64,000 nt of DNA, taken from contig NZ_CP059492.1 in NCBI RefSeq assembly GCF_014041995.1, positions 2,046,001 to 2,110,000 of the forward strand. Reading direction: 5' to 3'. The position numbers and the translations under genes are program-made. This document shows positions 27,864 to 41,550 of the stretch, piece after piece (position 1 is the first letter of the stretch; the number at the start of each line of letters is the position of its first letter). The DNA is from Changpingibacter yushuensis. GTDB taxonomy: Bacteria > Actinomycetota > Actinomycetes > Actinomycetales > Actinomycetaceae. Below the pieces are notes generated by a model that saw nothing but the letters and a program-made list of their open reading frames with translations, searched no databases and was not told where the DNA came from.

Positions 27864-27973
27864 AGCAAGGAACCCTGCGCCCGCACTAAACAGAAATGGT
27901 TACCGCGCCCGCACTAAACAGGTCCCCCACTTAACAGCAAGGAACCCAGCGCCCGCACTAAACAGAAATGGTT
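27864..27973. repeat. Intergenic repeats with GCGCCCGCACTAAACAG core
   Basis: A 38-bp unit occurs at 27864-27901 and, with one mismatch, at 27936-27973; between them a partial copy of its core lies at 27904-27922. The units lie between the stop of the permease gene and the convergent YceI gene. They look like duplicated terminator-proximal DNA; a short transcribed RNA is not excluded. Confidence 0.75.
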
Positions 27974-28007
27974 CCTGCGCTCACCTAAGACAAGCACAGG
28001 AACCATT
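27967..28007. terminator. Hairpin between permease and yceI-like genes
   Basis: AATGGTTCCTG and CAGGAACCATT (27967-27977 and 27997-28007) form an 11-bp stem with a 19-nt loop, overlapping the last repeat unit. It may end both convergent transcripts; no clear T-run is present. Confidence 0.45.
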
Positions 28008-28072
28008 AGTGCAGTGGAAGTGAGGCCCTCCGGGCACTCAACTCCCCCGGAAGCCGAGGCCTCCTAGGTGGA

Positions 28073-28600
28073 TCAGGCCTCCTTGGTGGCCTCAATCTCA
28101 AGTGTGATCGCGATCTTGTCACCAACGAGCACTCCGCCAGCGGCCTGTGCCTTATTCCAGGTCAAGCCGAAGTCCTTGCGCGAGATGTTCGTCGAACCTT
28201 CGAAAGCTGCACGCTCATTGCCAAACGGGTCAGTAGCAGTGCCTTCGAACGTCACATCGATGTCTACCTTCTTGGTAACGCCATGGATGGTCAGGTCACC
28301 GGAAAGCACGAATTCGTCGCGGGAACCCGACGTGCTTGTGGAGGTGAAGGTCCACTCTGGGAACTTCTCAACCTCGAAGAAGTCTGCCGAACGCAGGTGG
28401 TTGTCGCGATCGCCATTGCCGGTGTTGACAGATGCTGCATTGATTGTGGCCGCGGCGGACGCACCGGCGGGGGTGGACTCGTCAGCAACGCTGATGGAGC
28501 CTGAGAATTCTTCGAAAGATCCACGAGTCTTGCCGATGCCTGCGTGGCGAACGGTGAAGCCGAGGGTCGAGTGGCTGGGATCGATGATGTAGTTGGTCAT
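28073..28600 (-). CDS. YceI-family lipocalin-like protein
   Basis: YceI/LipL family beta-barrel that binds polyisoprenoid lipids in characterised members. The ATG at 28600 follows GGAGG at 6 nt and gives 175 residues. It starts YIIDPSHSTLGFTVRHAGIGKTRGSF, the family signature, and contains GDRDNHLRSADFFEVEKFPEWTF and the ending IAITLEIEATKEA. There is no signal peptide, as in many actinobacterial homologues, so it is probably cytoplasmic. It is monocistronic; its exact role is unknown. Confidence 0.9.
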   Translation of the reverse strand: MTNYIIDPSHSTLGFTVRHAGIGKTRGSFEEFSGSISVADESTPAGASAAATINAASVNTGNGDRDNHLRSADFFEVEKFPEWTFTSTSTSGSRDEFVLSGDLTIHGVTKKVDIDVTFEGTATDPFGNERAAFEGSTNISRKDFGLTWNKAQAAGGVLVGDKIAITLEIEATKEA

Positions 28601-28774
28601 GAGTGCCTCCAAGGCGAGAAGTCGGATGATTGGATTTAGTTAACGCTACAACTATAAGCCGCCGAGACCGCTTCGTCAGCACGTTTGGGCCATCAGATGC
28701 CGTGCATTAGCTCACGCTTTGGCGCGTGATCGGGTCTGAACCATGACTGGGTAACGACGGCCGGTGGCCGGGCA

Positions 28775-28811
28775 TGATCATGGGGGTCGACGTCGTCGAC
28801 CCCCATGATCA
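28775..28811 (-). terminator. Terminator after the amylase gene
   Basis: Perfect 17-bp inverted repeat (28775-28791 and 28795-28811) with a 3-nt loop, 25 bp after the amylase stop. Confidence 0.8.
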
Positions 28812-28835
28812 CTAGCTCTATCGTGCCAAGTTAGG

Positions 28836-31800
28836 CTACTCGAGCTCCTCCGCCTCGGCGTTCCTCCGAACCACGAGGATCACTGCGCCAGCGCCCAACA
28901 GGGACAAGACCAGCACCAACGCCCATGCCAACGAACTTGGACCTGTGTTTGCGAGTTCGCCCTGACTCCCCACAGTTGGGCTTGCCGCAGCGGATTCGCT
29001 CGGACTGGTTGAGCTGGTCGGAGTTGCAACACCGCCCGTGCTGCTCGGGCTCGCCGTCGGCGTACCGCTTGGCCCATCCGTCGGGGTCTGGGTCGGCTCA
29101 CCCGTCGGGGTCTGGGTCGGCTCACCCGTCGGCGTCTCGGTCGGCTCACCCGTCGGCGTCTCGGTCGGCTCACCCGTCGGCTCATCTCCAGTAGATATCA
29201 CGAGTTCATGCGTCTCGATGTCATACGTAAAGGTGACCGTCTCTCCTCCAGTCACCGTGAAAGAGATATTGCTTCCATCTAGCACGCCACCCTGCCCGTA
29301 GTTCTCTTCCCACGATAGCCCGTGGGCAACCTTGACAGAGTACGTACCTGCCTCGAGCTTGGACGTACTGAACCTGTACTTTCCCGCGTCATCGGCATGC
29401 ATCCATGCGCAGAGCTGATCAGGTGCCCAGTTTGCGGTACACCCTAACTGCGACTGGAAGTCACCCGCCAAGGTCACAATCGGCCCCTCGGAAGTGTTCT
29501 GAAAAATGCCAGTGTTCGGATCGAAATAGAACGAGACTTCGCCACCCGGATGGACGTACGTGATATTGTCTCCGCCAGAGACTCCACCCGCTCCGAAGTT
29601 GATATCCCACGAATCGTTGACAGCCACCTTGTACTCATAGGTACCCGCAGGCAAGTCAAATGTGCCAGCCCATATCCCGTCTGCCCGAAGCTTAAGTTGC
29701 GCTTGACCACACGCCGGTTGCCAATCCGAGGCACATCCCATCGCCTGATTATGGCTGCCCGGAACGCTCACGGAATCATAGGTTGGATTCTCTGGGGTGG
29801 TTGGAACCTCCGTACTGACGTTGTTTCCAACCGATGCGAACGACGACGTCGCCGCAACTGTTCCTGAGGCATCCACCGCCACAGCGCGGTACTCAACAAG
29901 AGTTCCGGTCGCGAGGTCCGAAACGTCGTGGAATACCCGCGGCGATGTATCTTCAGCTGTGCCGAGTGTCGTCCAATCAGAATCACCCACAACGCGCCAT
30001 AGGAACGTGGTTTCGTGCCACGAACCGTCTATCTGTGCCGAAACTGGTGCCAGATCCTTGAGCGCAGCACCAGCCGCCGGCAAACTGACGGAAATCGTAC
30101 TATCGGATTCGCTCGATGCATCAGAAACGGTCTTGTTCGCAACCAAAACGACCGCAGATGTTGCGGGAACTGCCACGTCAGCGTACCCGTCTGAGTCAGA
30201 CGAAGTTGCCGTAGTACTTCCGTACAGAGGTGTGAACGACGCCGAGTCCGTCAGCGTTGGAACATGCACCGACTTCGCCTGAGACGAGTTGTTCGCAACC
30301 ACAAGGTATTCGACCTTCTCGTCACGATCGACGCGGGAAAACGCATAGATTCCAGCAGTGGAATCCGTAAGCCGCTCGATCTGCGCTCCGTCTTGGAGCG
30401 CCGGATGGCTGGTTCGCAGTGTCGCCAACTCGGAGATATCTGTATACAGTTCAGAGTCAGTATCGAAGTGGTCATCACTGCCCGCCTTCTCGCCACTTAG
30501 CAGCGTCTCGCCTTGGAACTGAGCCGTCTGCGAGCCAAACATTGACTGGCGTGCATCCTTATCAGTGCCGCCCAAAGAACCGTTCGAACCCACGAAGCCT
30601 TGTTCGTCACCGTAGTAGACAACCGGTTGGCCCCTGGTCAAGTACATGAGCTGGTGGGCAAACAGCGAGGTCTGCATCGGGTCTGTAGTGTTTCTGGCGA
30701 AGTAGCCCACACGGCCCATGTCATGGTTACCCAAGAACGTTGGCAAGTATGCCGCCGACGTCGTCGCGGTGGTGTAGTAGTCATCGCCAGCGTATAGCGA
30801 TGACATCAGGTTGGCTGAACCACCGGTCGCGTAAGAGACCGCCTGCTGTTGGAAGTAGAAGTCCAACACCGAATCCATGTCTGTGTTGCGTACATACGGA
30901 CTGAGCTTGGTTGGATCGGCGTCGTAGACCTCACCAAACATGAAGAAATCGGGGTTTCCGACGCTTGCGGCGTGCTCCGAAATGTCCTTGGTAAACACAT
31001 TCCAGAACTCGGTGTTGACGTGCTTGACCGTATCGATTCGGAATCCATCAATACCCATATCAACCCATGCGTCGTAGACATCCACAAAACCATCCACTAC
31101 CTCAGGATCTTCAGTCATGATGTCGTCAAGACCATTGAAATCACCAAGGGTCACAGATTCCCCTGTCCACGTGGAGTCACCTCGGTTGTGATACTTCGTT
31201 ACGTCGTTGAGCCACGCCGGAACCTTGATATCCTTCTCGTCCTCAGTGACCACAGGCGTGTATGGGAACGACGTCAATGGGCTCAATGTGGGGAACGAGG
31301 AACTACCCGCAACATCCTGAATCAGAAATGGATTGCCGTTGGTATCCGTATAGGGATCATCGGCCTGCTCCACATATGTGTATTGACTTTCCTCATACGA
31401 AATCACATCGGCTGTGTGGTTTGTAATGATGTCAAAATACACATCGATACCACGGGCGTGAGCATCGTCAATGAACTCCTTGAGCTCGGCGTTTGTGCCA
31501 AGATGAGGATCGATCTGAGTGAAATCAGTGATCCAGTACCCGTGATACCCCGCCGAATCTCCTTGTACCGCCTTGTTCTTGAAGGACGGGGTCAACCAAA
31601 TGGCGGTTGTTCCTAACCCTTGAATGTAGTCGAGCTTGTTCGTCAATCCAGCGATATCACCACCTTGATAGAAACTGATATCAGTGGGATCGAAACCCGT
31701 AGTGTAGCGATCGCCCGAGAGTCCACCGGTGTCATTGCTCGTATCGCCATTCTCAAAACGATCGGTCATGACAAAGTAGAAGTTCTCGTTCTCTCCCGCT

Positions 31801-32282
31801 GCCCGCACCGGAGCGCTTGCTAGATTCGAGTCCTGCGGCGTTGTGGTTGTATTGAGATCGACAGGAGTGATGCCTACCCGCTGCGTAGACATATCAAAGG
31901 TGAACTGGATTCGGCTAGGACCCGCGATCGTCAGCGGAATGTTGTCCTGGCCGCCGTTCAACCCGTAGGCCTCGTCCCAGGTTCCACCGATGGCAACCTT
32001 GTAGTTCCAGCTGCCTTCGGGGATCTCAAAGGTGCTCGAGTAGACGTCCTCACTGCCCGTGGCGGTAAGCACTGATTCCTCGCACGCAGGATCCCAATCG
32101 GCCGTGCAGCCAATCTCTGATTGAAGGTCGCCAACCAGCGTGACCTGAAGATCATCTGCCGCCGCCGGTAAAGCAGCGATTGCAGATATGCCAGAGAGTG
32201 CAGCAATCACCGCGCCGGCGAGAAATGCGGTCCCAACGGGGTGGGATCGTGTTCGATGTAAGAATTTTGTATGACTAGGCAT
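28836..32282 (-). CDS. Secreted GH13 alpha-amylase/pullulanase-type enzyme with LANTG anchor
   Basis: Extracellular alpha-glucan hydrolase of 1148 residues. A Sec signal peptide (about 1-42, ending LPAAADD) is followed by an X25/BaPul-like starch-associated module (about 45-145), then the GH13 barrel with GFRIDTVKH (nucleophile), MFGEVYD (acid/base) and FLGNHDMGR (transition-state Asp) and a C-terminal beta domain. A Fn3-like segment (about 755-850) and two more X25-like modules, each starting SHNQAMGCASDW or GDFQSQLGCTANW, follow. The tail has GEPTETPT/GEPTQTPT repeats, a Ser-rich wall region, LANTG, a hydrophobic helix and a short charged end. LANTG fits class E sortase. It should degrade starch or glycogen at the surface. 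The ribosome-binding site is weak (TGAGG). Confidence 0.92.
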   Translation of the reverse strand: MPSHTKFLHRTRSHPVGTAFLAGAVIAALSGISAIAALPAAADDLQVTLVGDLQSEIGCTADWDPACEESVLTATGSEDVYSSTFEIPEGSWNYKVAIGGTWDEAYGLNGGQDNIPLTIAGPSRIQFTFDMSTQRVGITPVDLNTTTTPQDSNLASAPVRAAGENENFYFVMTDRFENGDTSNDTGGLSGDRYTTGFDPTDISFYQGGDIAGLTNKLDYIQGLGTTAIWLTPSFKNKAVQGDSAGYHGYWITDFTQIDPHLGTNAELKEFIDDAHARGIDVYFDIITNHTADVISYEESQYTYVEQADDPYTDTNGNPFLIQDVAGSSSFPTLSPLTSFPYTPVVTEDEKDIKVPAWLNDVTKYHNRGDSTWTGESVTLGDFNGLDDIMTEDPEVVDGFVDVYDAWVDMGIDGFRIDTVKHVNTEFWNVFTKDISEHAASVGNPDFFMFGEVYDADPTKLSPYVRNTDMDSVLDFYFQQQAVSYATGGSANLMSSLYAGDDYYTTATTSAAYLPTFLGNHDMGRVGYFARNTTDPMQTSLFAHQLMYLTRGQPVVYYGDEQGFVGSNGSLGGTDKDARQSMFGSQTAQFQGETLLSGEKAGSDDHFDTDSELYTDISELATLRTSHPALQDGAQIERLTDSTAGIYAFSRVDRDEKVEYLVVANNSSQAKSVHVPTLTDSASFTPLYGSTTATSSDSDGYADVAVPATSAVVLVANKTVSDASSESDSTISVSLPAAGAALKDLAPVSAQIDGSWHETTFLWRVVGDSDWTTLGTAEDTSPRVFHDVSDLATGTLVEYRAVAVDASGTVAATSSFASVGNNVSTEVPTTPENPTYDSVSVPGSHNQAMGCASDWQPACGQAQLKLRADGIWAGTFDLPAGTYEYKVAVNDSWDINFGAGGVSGGDNITYVHPGGEVSFYFDPNTGIFQNTSEGPIVTLAGDFQSQLGCTANWAPDQLCAWMHADDAGKYRFSTSKLEAGTYSVKVAHGLSWEENYGQGGVLDGSNISFTVTGGETVTFTYDIETHELVISTGDEPTGEPTETPTGEPTETPTGEPTQTPTGEPTQTPTDGPSGTPTASPSSTGGVATPTSSTSPSESAAASPTVGSQGELANTGPSSLAWALVLVLSLLGAGAVILVVRRNAEAEELE

Positions 32283-32636
32283 GTGAAAACCTCAGAGTTC
32301 TAGCACTTCGTCGTGGGAACGTGGGCATAGGTGAACACAGCGTGGATGGGTGACACGCAGAAGTGTTCGCCTTTGGGCAACCTATCAAAGGTTGCCTTGC
32401 CTTTCTGAAGTTTGAAAAACGGTAAAAGCGCACATTGTTCACATGAAAGAATGGTTGCTCAATGATGTGGAGAAACTGCGAAATGTTGCTGTGTTGCGAA
32501 CAATTTCTGCAACGCTTGTCGGGCTTGTGTGCAAACTGGTGGAGCAGTGTTGGTCCTTTGAACCGAGTGACCCTGGGCTGTGGTTGAGCCGAGTGACTCT
32601 GGGCTGTGGTGTGTTCACACGGCCTCGGGGTGTGGT
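32283..32636. other. Amylase promoter region with operator-like repeat
   Basis: About 350 bp without a gene. A perfect inverted repeat GGCAACCT-ATCAA-AGGTTGCC lies at 32376-32396, 94 bp before the amylase start, and is a candidate operator. A 22-bp direct repeat (32563-32584 and 32589-32610, one mismatch) lies closer to the rRNA operon. Confidence 0.5.
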
Positions 32637-32693
32637 TCGAGCCCCTGGTCCTGGGGGCCGGGTGTCCGGTTGTGCCCAGGGCTAGGGGCTCGA
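32637..32693 (-). terminator. Probable rRNA operon terminator
   Basis: Ten-bp outer arms (32637-32646 and 32684-32693) enclose a further G+C-rich pairing GGTCCTGGG/CCCAGGGC, directly after the 5S gene. There is no long T-run, so efficiency is uncertain. Confidence 0.55.
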
Positions 32694-32707
32694 TACCAAT
32701 GTGTGTG

Positions 32708-32825
32708 TGGCGGCGGTGTCCTACTCTCCCACACCCTGGCGAGTGCAGTACCATCGGCGCTGGCAGGCTTAGCTTCCGGGTTCGGAATGGGACCGGGCGT
32801 TTCCCTGCCGCTATGACCACCGTCA
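32708..32825 (-). rRNA. rrf: 5S ribosomal RNA
   Basis: About 118 nt. The minus strand reads GTGACGGTGGTCATAGCG at the 5' end and carries CCCATTCCGAACCCGGAAG and GAGAGTAGGACACCGCCG near the 3' end, the standard bacterial 5S pattern. Ends are placed to within a few nucleotides. Confidence 0.95.
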
Positions 32826-32942
32826 CGTTATACGGGTTTTGTGTGTGTATGCTTATCCGCCGGTGTGGGGATCGATTATCGCATAGTGGACGCAAACAAG
32901 AGGTTTATAACCCACACCATGATGCTCATGGTGAGGGTGTGT

Positions 32943-37794
<4,852 letters not shown>

Positions 37795-38043
37795 AAACAG
37801 AGAAATCTGACAACAGACTCACAAAAAAATAAGACCACCCCGAACCCCCACAACGAGAACCCGAAACAGCCCAAACAGAACAACCCACAACAGGCCATCC
37901 CAAAAAAACACACCATCCAGACCCACAAAGAGCCCAAACAGTCACTCAAAACATCCACACACTATCAAGTACTCAAACACCACACCCACACCCCGAACCA
38001 CCACACCACAACAGCACAGCAACCCGAAAGAGGCAACCACCCA
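37795..38043 (-). other. G/T-rich rRNA leader
   Basis: The leader transcribed before 16S is strikingly G/T rich (the plus strand is almost free of G from 37795 to about 38200). It contains no gene; open frames here are low-complexity. The stretch from 38073 to 38300 upstream of the promoter is similar and shows nothing else recognisable. Confidence 0.6.
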
Positions 38044-38072
38044 AGCATACTCACCAACCACAACCCAGTCAA
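38044..38072 (-). promoter_or_regulatory. rRNA operon promoter
   Basis: Minus-strand -35 TTGACT (38072-38067), 17-bp spacer, -10 TATGCT (38049-38044), about 250 bp before the 16S 5' end. This is the best promoter match in the leader. Confidence 0.7.
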
Positions 38073-38300
38073 ACCAACCAGACCACAACCAGCAAACACA
38101 CCCAAACAGCACCACCACACAACACCAGACCAAACAGCCCAACACCCCGCGGCGACAAGAAAAAACAATACACACCCACACCACACCAGAACAAACCAGA
38201 TGGCGGTGACGCTCTTCACCTCGAAGGAAAACCGCGGAATGACGCCATATGTTGCCTCAGTGACCAACGGCAACGGACTTCAGTTTTGTGAAGCCAATAC

Positions 38301-39143
38301 TCAAGTGGTAGGCGGAGCAGCCGAGGACTTACGCACTACCAACTGAGGGGAGAACCGCTCGTGGCGAATGGCGTCGTCGTCGGAAAGGAGGATGTCCGCT
38401 GCCGTCCAACCAAGCTCTCTCATCGGCTGACGAATGGTAGTGAGCGGAACGGAAGTCTGTGCGGCCACGGACGAGTCGTCAAAACCGACCAATGAAAGAT
38501 CGCCGGGGATACTGATCCCAGCATCTCTCAGACCATCGAAGACTCCCAAGGCGAGCATGTCATTGGCGCAGAAGACCGCGGTCGAGCGTTCAGCGGCCGG
38601 CAGGCACGTTCCGTCGTTGGAACAGAGGTCGGCGACGATCGATTTCGAGAGCTCACGCCCGGCAGCTGAAGTGAAAGCACCAGCTTCGCGAATGCGTAAC
38701 GCGCCCTCCGAGCCGACGCTTCGCATGGCTGATTGCACACCGGCTAGCCGATCGCGCGCTTGCATCACATTGATTGGGCCGTTCACAAACTCAATGCGGC
38801 GGTGACCGAGGTCCAGAAGGTGGCGAATGGCCAACTCGGCACCGCGTTCGTTGTCGACCCCAACAGATGACATGTCTGGTGGTGCGACGGTGGTATCAAA
38901 CAGGACTACTTTGACGCCTCGCGCGGCGAGTTCGCGAGCGGAACTGAGAGTGTCGTCAGTGGGAGTCAGGAGGATTCCACGCACACCCTGGCCGGAGAAA
39001 GTCTGGAGGAGGCGAGCTTCCTTGTCCGGATCTGCCTGGGTGGATGAAAGGACCATGATGCAGCTTCCCCACGAGACCACGGCCAGCTTTGGGAAGCTGC
39101 CGAGGCCCGCGTATTCGCCAACAGCTCTGTCGCTCTCTGACAA
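38301..39143 (-). pseudogene. LacI-family regulator remnant lacking the DNA-binding domain
   Basis: The 280-residue frame matches the C-terminal two-thirds of LacI-family regulators: VRGILLTPTDDTLSSARELAARGVKVVLFD, VGVDNERGAELAIRHLLDLGHRRIEFVNGP, AVFCANDMLALGVFDGLRDAGISIPGDLSLVGFDDS, and TTIRQPMRELGWTAADILL. It has no helix-turn-helix, hinge helix or first part of the effector domain: recognisable sequence starts only around IMVLSSTQADPDKEARLLQ. The only start near its 5' end is a TTG without ribosome-binding site, and an in-frame TGA lies just upstream. It ends against the start of the divergent aldolase gene, 14 bp away. It is best seen as a decayed regulator, perhaps once of that aldolase gene. 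Confidence 0.75.
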
Positions 39144-39157
39144 GATTAGGAAATCTC

Positions 39158-39976
39158 ATGACTCATCCAACCACCGCCGCCGGAATCCTCGCCTCCATGG
39201 GCAAAGCGGGCGCTCGTCTTGACCATATGGGCGCTTGTGAAGCCGGCGCCGGAAACATATCAGTATCCATCAAGGAAACTCCCACCGATGTGGCGGACTT
39301 CTTCCCTGAGACCTCCACTTTGGAGCTGCCAGTTGCCGTTCCAGGCTTAGCAGGCTGGACCGTGTTCGTTACCGGATCAGGTTGCCGCCTTCGCGAAATA
39401 CACGCGGACCCTACGGCCAATGTGAGTGCAGTGGTGATCGACAAAACCGGAACCACGGCTACGTGGTACAGGTCTTCTGATCGCACGTACTCCAAGCCCA
39501 CCTCCGAGTTCAACTCCCACTTAGGAGTCCATGAGGACCAAGTTGTTCGCCGCGGAGTTGAGTTCCAAGCTGTTCTACACGCACAGCCGCCCTACTTGGT
39601 TACGCTCTCACACATTGCCTCGCTTCGTAACGACGACGACTTCAACCACGCCGTCTTCCGGTGGGAACCAGAGACGATTGTTCAGGTTCCCGAAGGCATT
39701 AAGGTACTGGACTTCATGGTTCCGGGAGGCGAAGAGCTGGGACGCAACAACGTTGAATCCCTGCGTGACCACCAGATTGTGTTGTGGTCCAAGCACGGCA
39801 TTATGGCACGTTCTGATGAATCACCCTTGGCTGGCGTTGACAAGGTGGAGTATGTGGAAGCCGGAGCGATGTATGAATATCGCAACCTCACCATTGGTGG
39901 ACGTGGCGAAGGTATTCAAGCCTTCGAACACCAAGCAGTGATTGATGCATTTGGCGTCAAGACCACTTTGTACTGA
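39158..39976 (+). CDS. rhaD: Class II aldolase, rhamnulose-1-phosphate-aldolase-like
   Basis: Zinc-dependent class II aldolase/adducin-family enzyme of 272 residues, the length of RhaD (274 in E. coli), which splits L-rhamnulose 1-phosphate to dihydroxyacetone phosphate and lactaldehyde. Visible are the phosphate loop GAGNISVSIKE near residue 30, the metal segment VLHAQPPYLVTLSHI near 140 and the later histidine in VLWSKHGIMA near 210. In E. coli RhaD the first site is His-X-His; here it is His-Ala-Gln, so one zinc ligand may differ. No rhaA or rhaB is adjacent, so the substrate is inferred only. The ATG follows a weak TTAGGAAA. Confidence 0.75.
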   Translation: MTHPTTAAGILASMGKAGARLDHMGACEAGAGNISVSIKETPTDVADFFPETSTLELPVAVPGLAGWTVFVTGSGCRLREIHADPTANVSAVVIDKTGTTATWYRSSDRTYSKPTSEFNSHLGVHEDQVVRRGVEFQAVLHAQPPYLVTLSHIASLRNDDDFNHAVFRWEPETIVQVPEGIKVLDFMVPGGEELGRNNVESLRDHQIVLWSKHGIMARSDESPLAGVDKVEYVEAGAMYEYRNLTIGGRGEGIQAFEHQAVIDAFGVKTTLY

Positions 39977-40116
39977 GACCGCGAACGTCCCGCACTACTG
40001 TGGCCATTTACGCCGTGTGCTTCAATCCACACCGCTGACTACAGCGCCACCCACTGGCGCCTCTTGTGGATAAGACACATGGCGGCGTCCGCGAACTAAC
40101 AAACCATGAGCGAGCA

Positions 40117-40159
40117 AGCAATGTAGGGGCGCTTCACCCAGAAGCGCCCCTACATTGCT
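40117..40159. terminator. Bidirectional terminator, aldolase/malic enzyme
   Basis: Perfect 19-bp stem (40117-40135 and 40141-40159) with a 5-nt loop between convergent genes; the inner arm touches the malic enzyme stop codon. Confidence 0.8.
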
Positions 40160-41550
40160 TATGCTTCGTCGTCAGCGAAGTAGCGCACTACTGCGCGGGA
40201 GACGGCAGTTGCCACGCGCTCATCAAACACACCCGGGATGATGAAGTTGGAGTTGCGCTGTTCATCGCTCACTACTCCGGCTATCGCCACGGCCGCTGCA
40301 CGCAGCATCTCGTCGTCGATCTTTGAAGCGTGCGCATCAAGCATGCCGCGGAAAAGCCCAGGGAACACGAGAACGTTGTTGATCTGGTTGGGGAAGTCCG
40401 AACGGCCGGTGGCAACAATCGCAGCATGCTGGGCCGCAGCTGCCGGGTCCACCTCTGGTGTTGGGTTTGCGAGCGCGAACACCACGGCGTCGTCGTTCAT
40501 CGTAGCGATGTCATCACCCGTCAAGATGTTTCCGGAAGAGACGCCAATGAAGACGTCAGCTCCAGCCAGTACATCTTTGAGGCTGCCTTCCACTCCGCGT
40601 GGATTGGTGTTCTGTGCGAGCCAATTGCGATGCGAGTTGGCTTCCTCACGGAACGACCCAAGCGCACCTTGGCGTCCGCAGCCGATGACGTCGTGAGCGC
40701 CGTGAAGCATGAGCAAGCGGATGATGGCTGAACCAGCAGCCCCTACACCTGAGACCACGATCCGCACATCTTCAATCTTCTTGTCCACAATCTTCAGTGC
40801 ATTAATGAGTGCAGCCAGCACAACTATTGCGGTGCCGTGCTGATCGTCGTGGAACACGGGGATGTCCAGTTCTTCGCGCAGCCGCTCCTCGATCTCAAAG
40901 CAGCGCGGTGCCGAAATATCTTCGAGGTTGATGCCGCCATACACCGGCGCGATTGCCTTGACGATACTCACAATCTCATCCGTGTCCTTTGTGTCAAGGC
41001 ACACGGGCCATGCGTCAACATTGCCAAAGCGCTTAAAGAGTGCCGCCTTGCCCTCCATGACGGGTAGCGCAGCCTCCGGGCCGATGTCACCGAGCCCTAG
41101 CACGGCGGTTCCATCAGTCACCACGGCCACAGTGTTGCTCTTGATTGTGTACTTGCGGGCAAGTTCCTTCTCCCGCGCAATCTTGATACACACCCGGGCA
41201 ACACCTGGGGTGTAGATACGTGCCAAGTCCTGCCGCGTGCGCAGCTGGCTCTTGAGCGACACTTCGATCTTGCCGCGGTCATGAGCTTCCAAGGTGGCAT
41301 CCGAAATGGAGAGGACCTTGACTCCAACGAGCATTTCAATCTGGTCGTTCACCTGACGAACGTGGGCTGAGTTCACGCAATCACAGGTCACCTCAGCTAT
41401 GAGGGAGTCCTCCAGTGACTCGACGATGTCGATACCCGTGATTGTGGCGCCGCCGTCGGAAACCGCCTCCACGAGGTGCTGCGTTGCACGGGGATGGGAT
41501 GGAAGTTGAACTCGCATTGTGACTGTGTAGCTCGGGCTCGTCAGCGCCAT
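40159..41550 (-). CDS. NAD-dependent malic enzyme with N-terminal ACT domain
   Basis: Oxidative decarboxylation of malate to pyruvate and CO2. The 463-residue protein starts with a degenerate ACT-like domain (about 9-80), then the malic domain (about 105-230: RIYTPGVARVC, VVTDGTAVLGLGDIGPEAALPVMEGK, INLEDISAPRCFEIE, PVFHDDQHGTAIV) and the NAD-binding domain (about 240-450; VSGVGAAGSAIIRLL). The short bacterial malic enzyme with ACT domain is common in actinobacteria. The ATG follows GAGAGG at 8 nt. No operon partner; convergent with the aldolase gene. Confidence 0.93.
   Translation of the reverse strand: MALTSPSYTVTMRVQLPSHPRATQHLVEAVSDGGATITGIDIVESLEDSLIAEVTCDCVNSAHVRQVNDQIEMLVGVKVLSISDATLEAHDRGKIEVSLKSQLRTRQDLARIYTPGVARVCIKIAREKELARKYTIKSNTVAVVTDGTAVLGLGDIGPEAALPVMEGKAALFKRFGNVDAWPVCLDTKDTDEIVSIVKAIAPVYGGINLEDISAPRCFEIEERLREELDIPVFHDDQHGTAIVVLAALINALKIVDKKIEDVRIVVSGVGAAGSAIIRLLMLHGAHDVIGCGRQGALGSFREEANSHRNWLAQNTNPRGVEGSLKDVLAGADVFIGVSSGNILTGDDIATMNDDAVVFALANPTPEVDPAAAAQHAAIVATGRSDFPNQINNVLVFPGLFRGMLDAHASKIDDEMLRAAAVAIAGVVSDEQRNSNFIIPGVFDERVATAVSRAVVRYFADDEA

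Noticed and set aside
32625-32660. tRNA suggested by GGTTCGAGCCCC
   Set aside because: No acceptor, D or anticodon stems can be drawn around it; the segment belongs to the hairpin after 5S.
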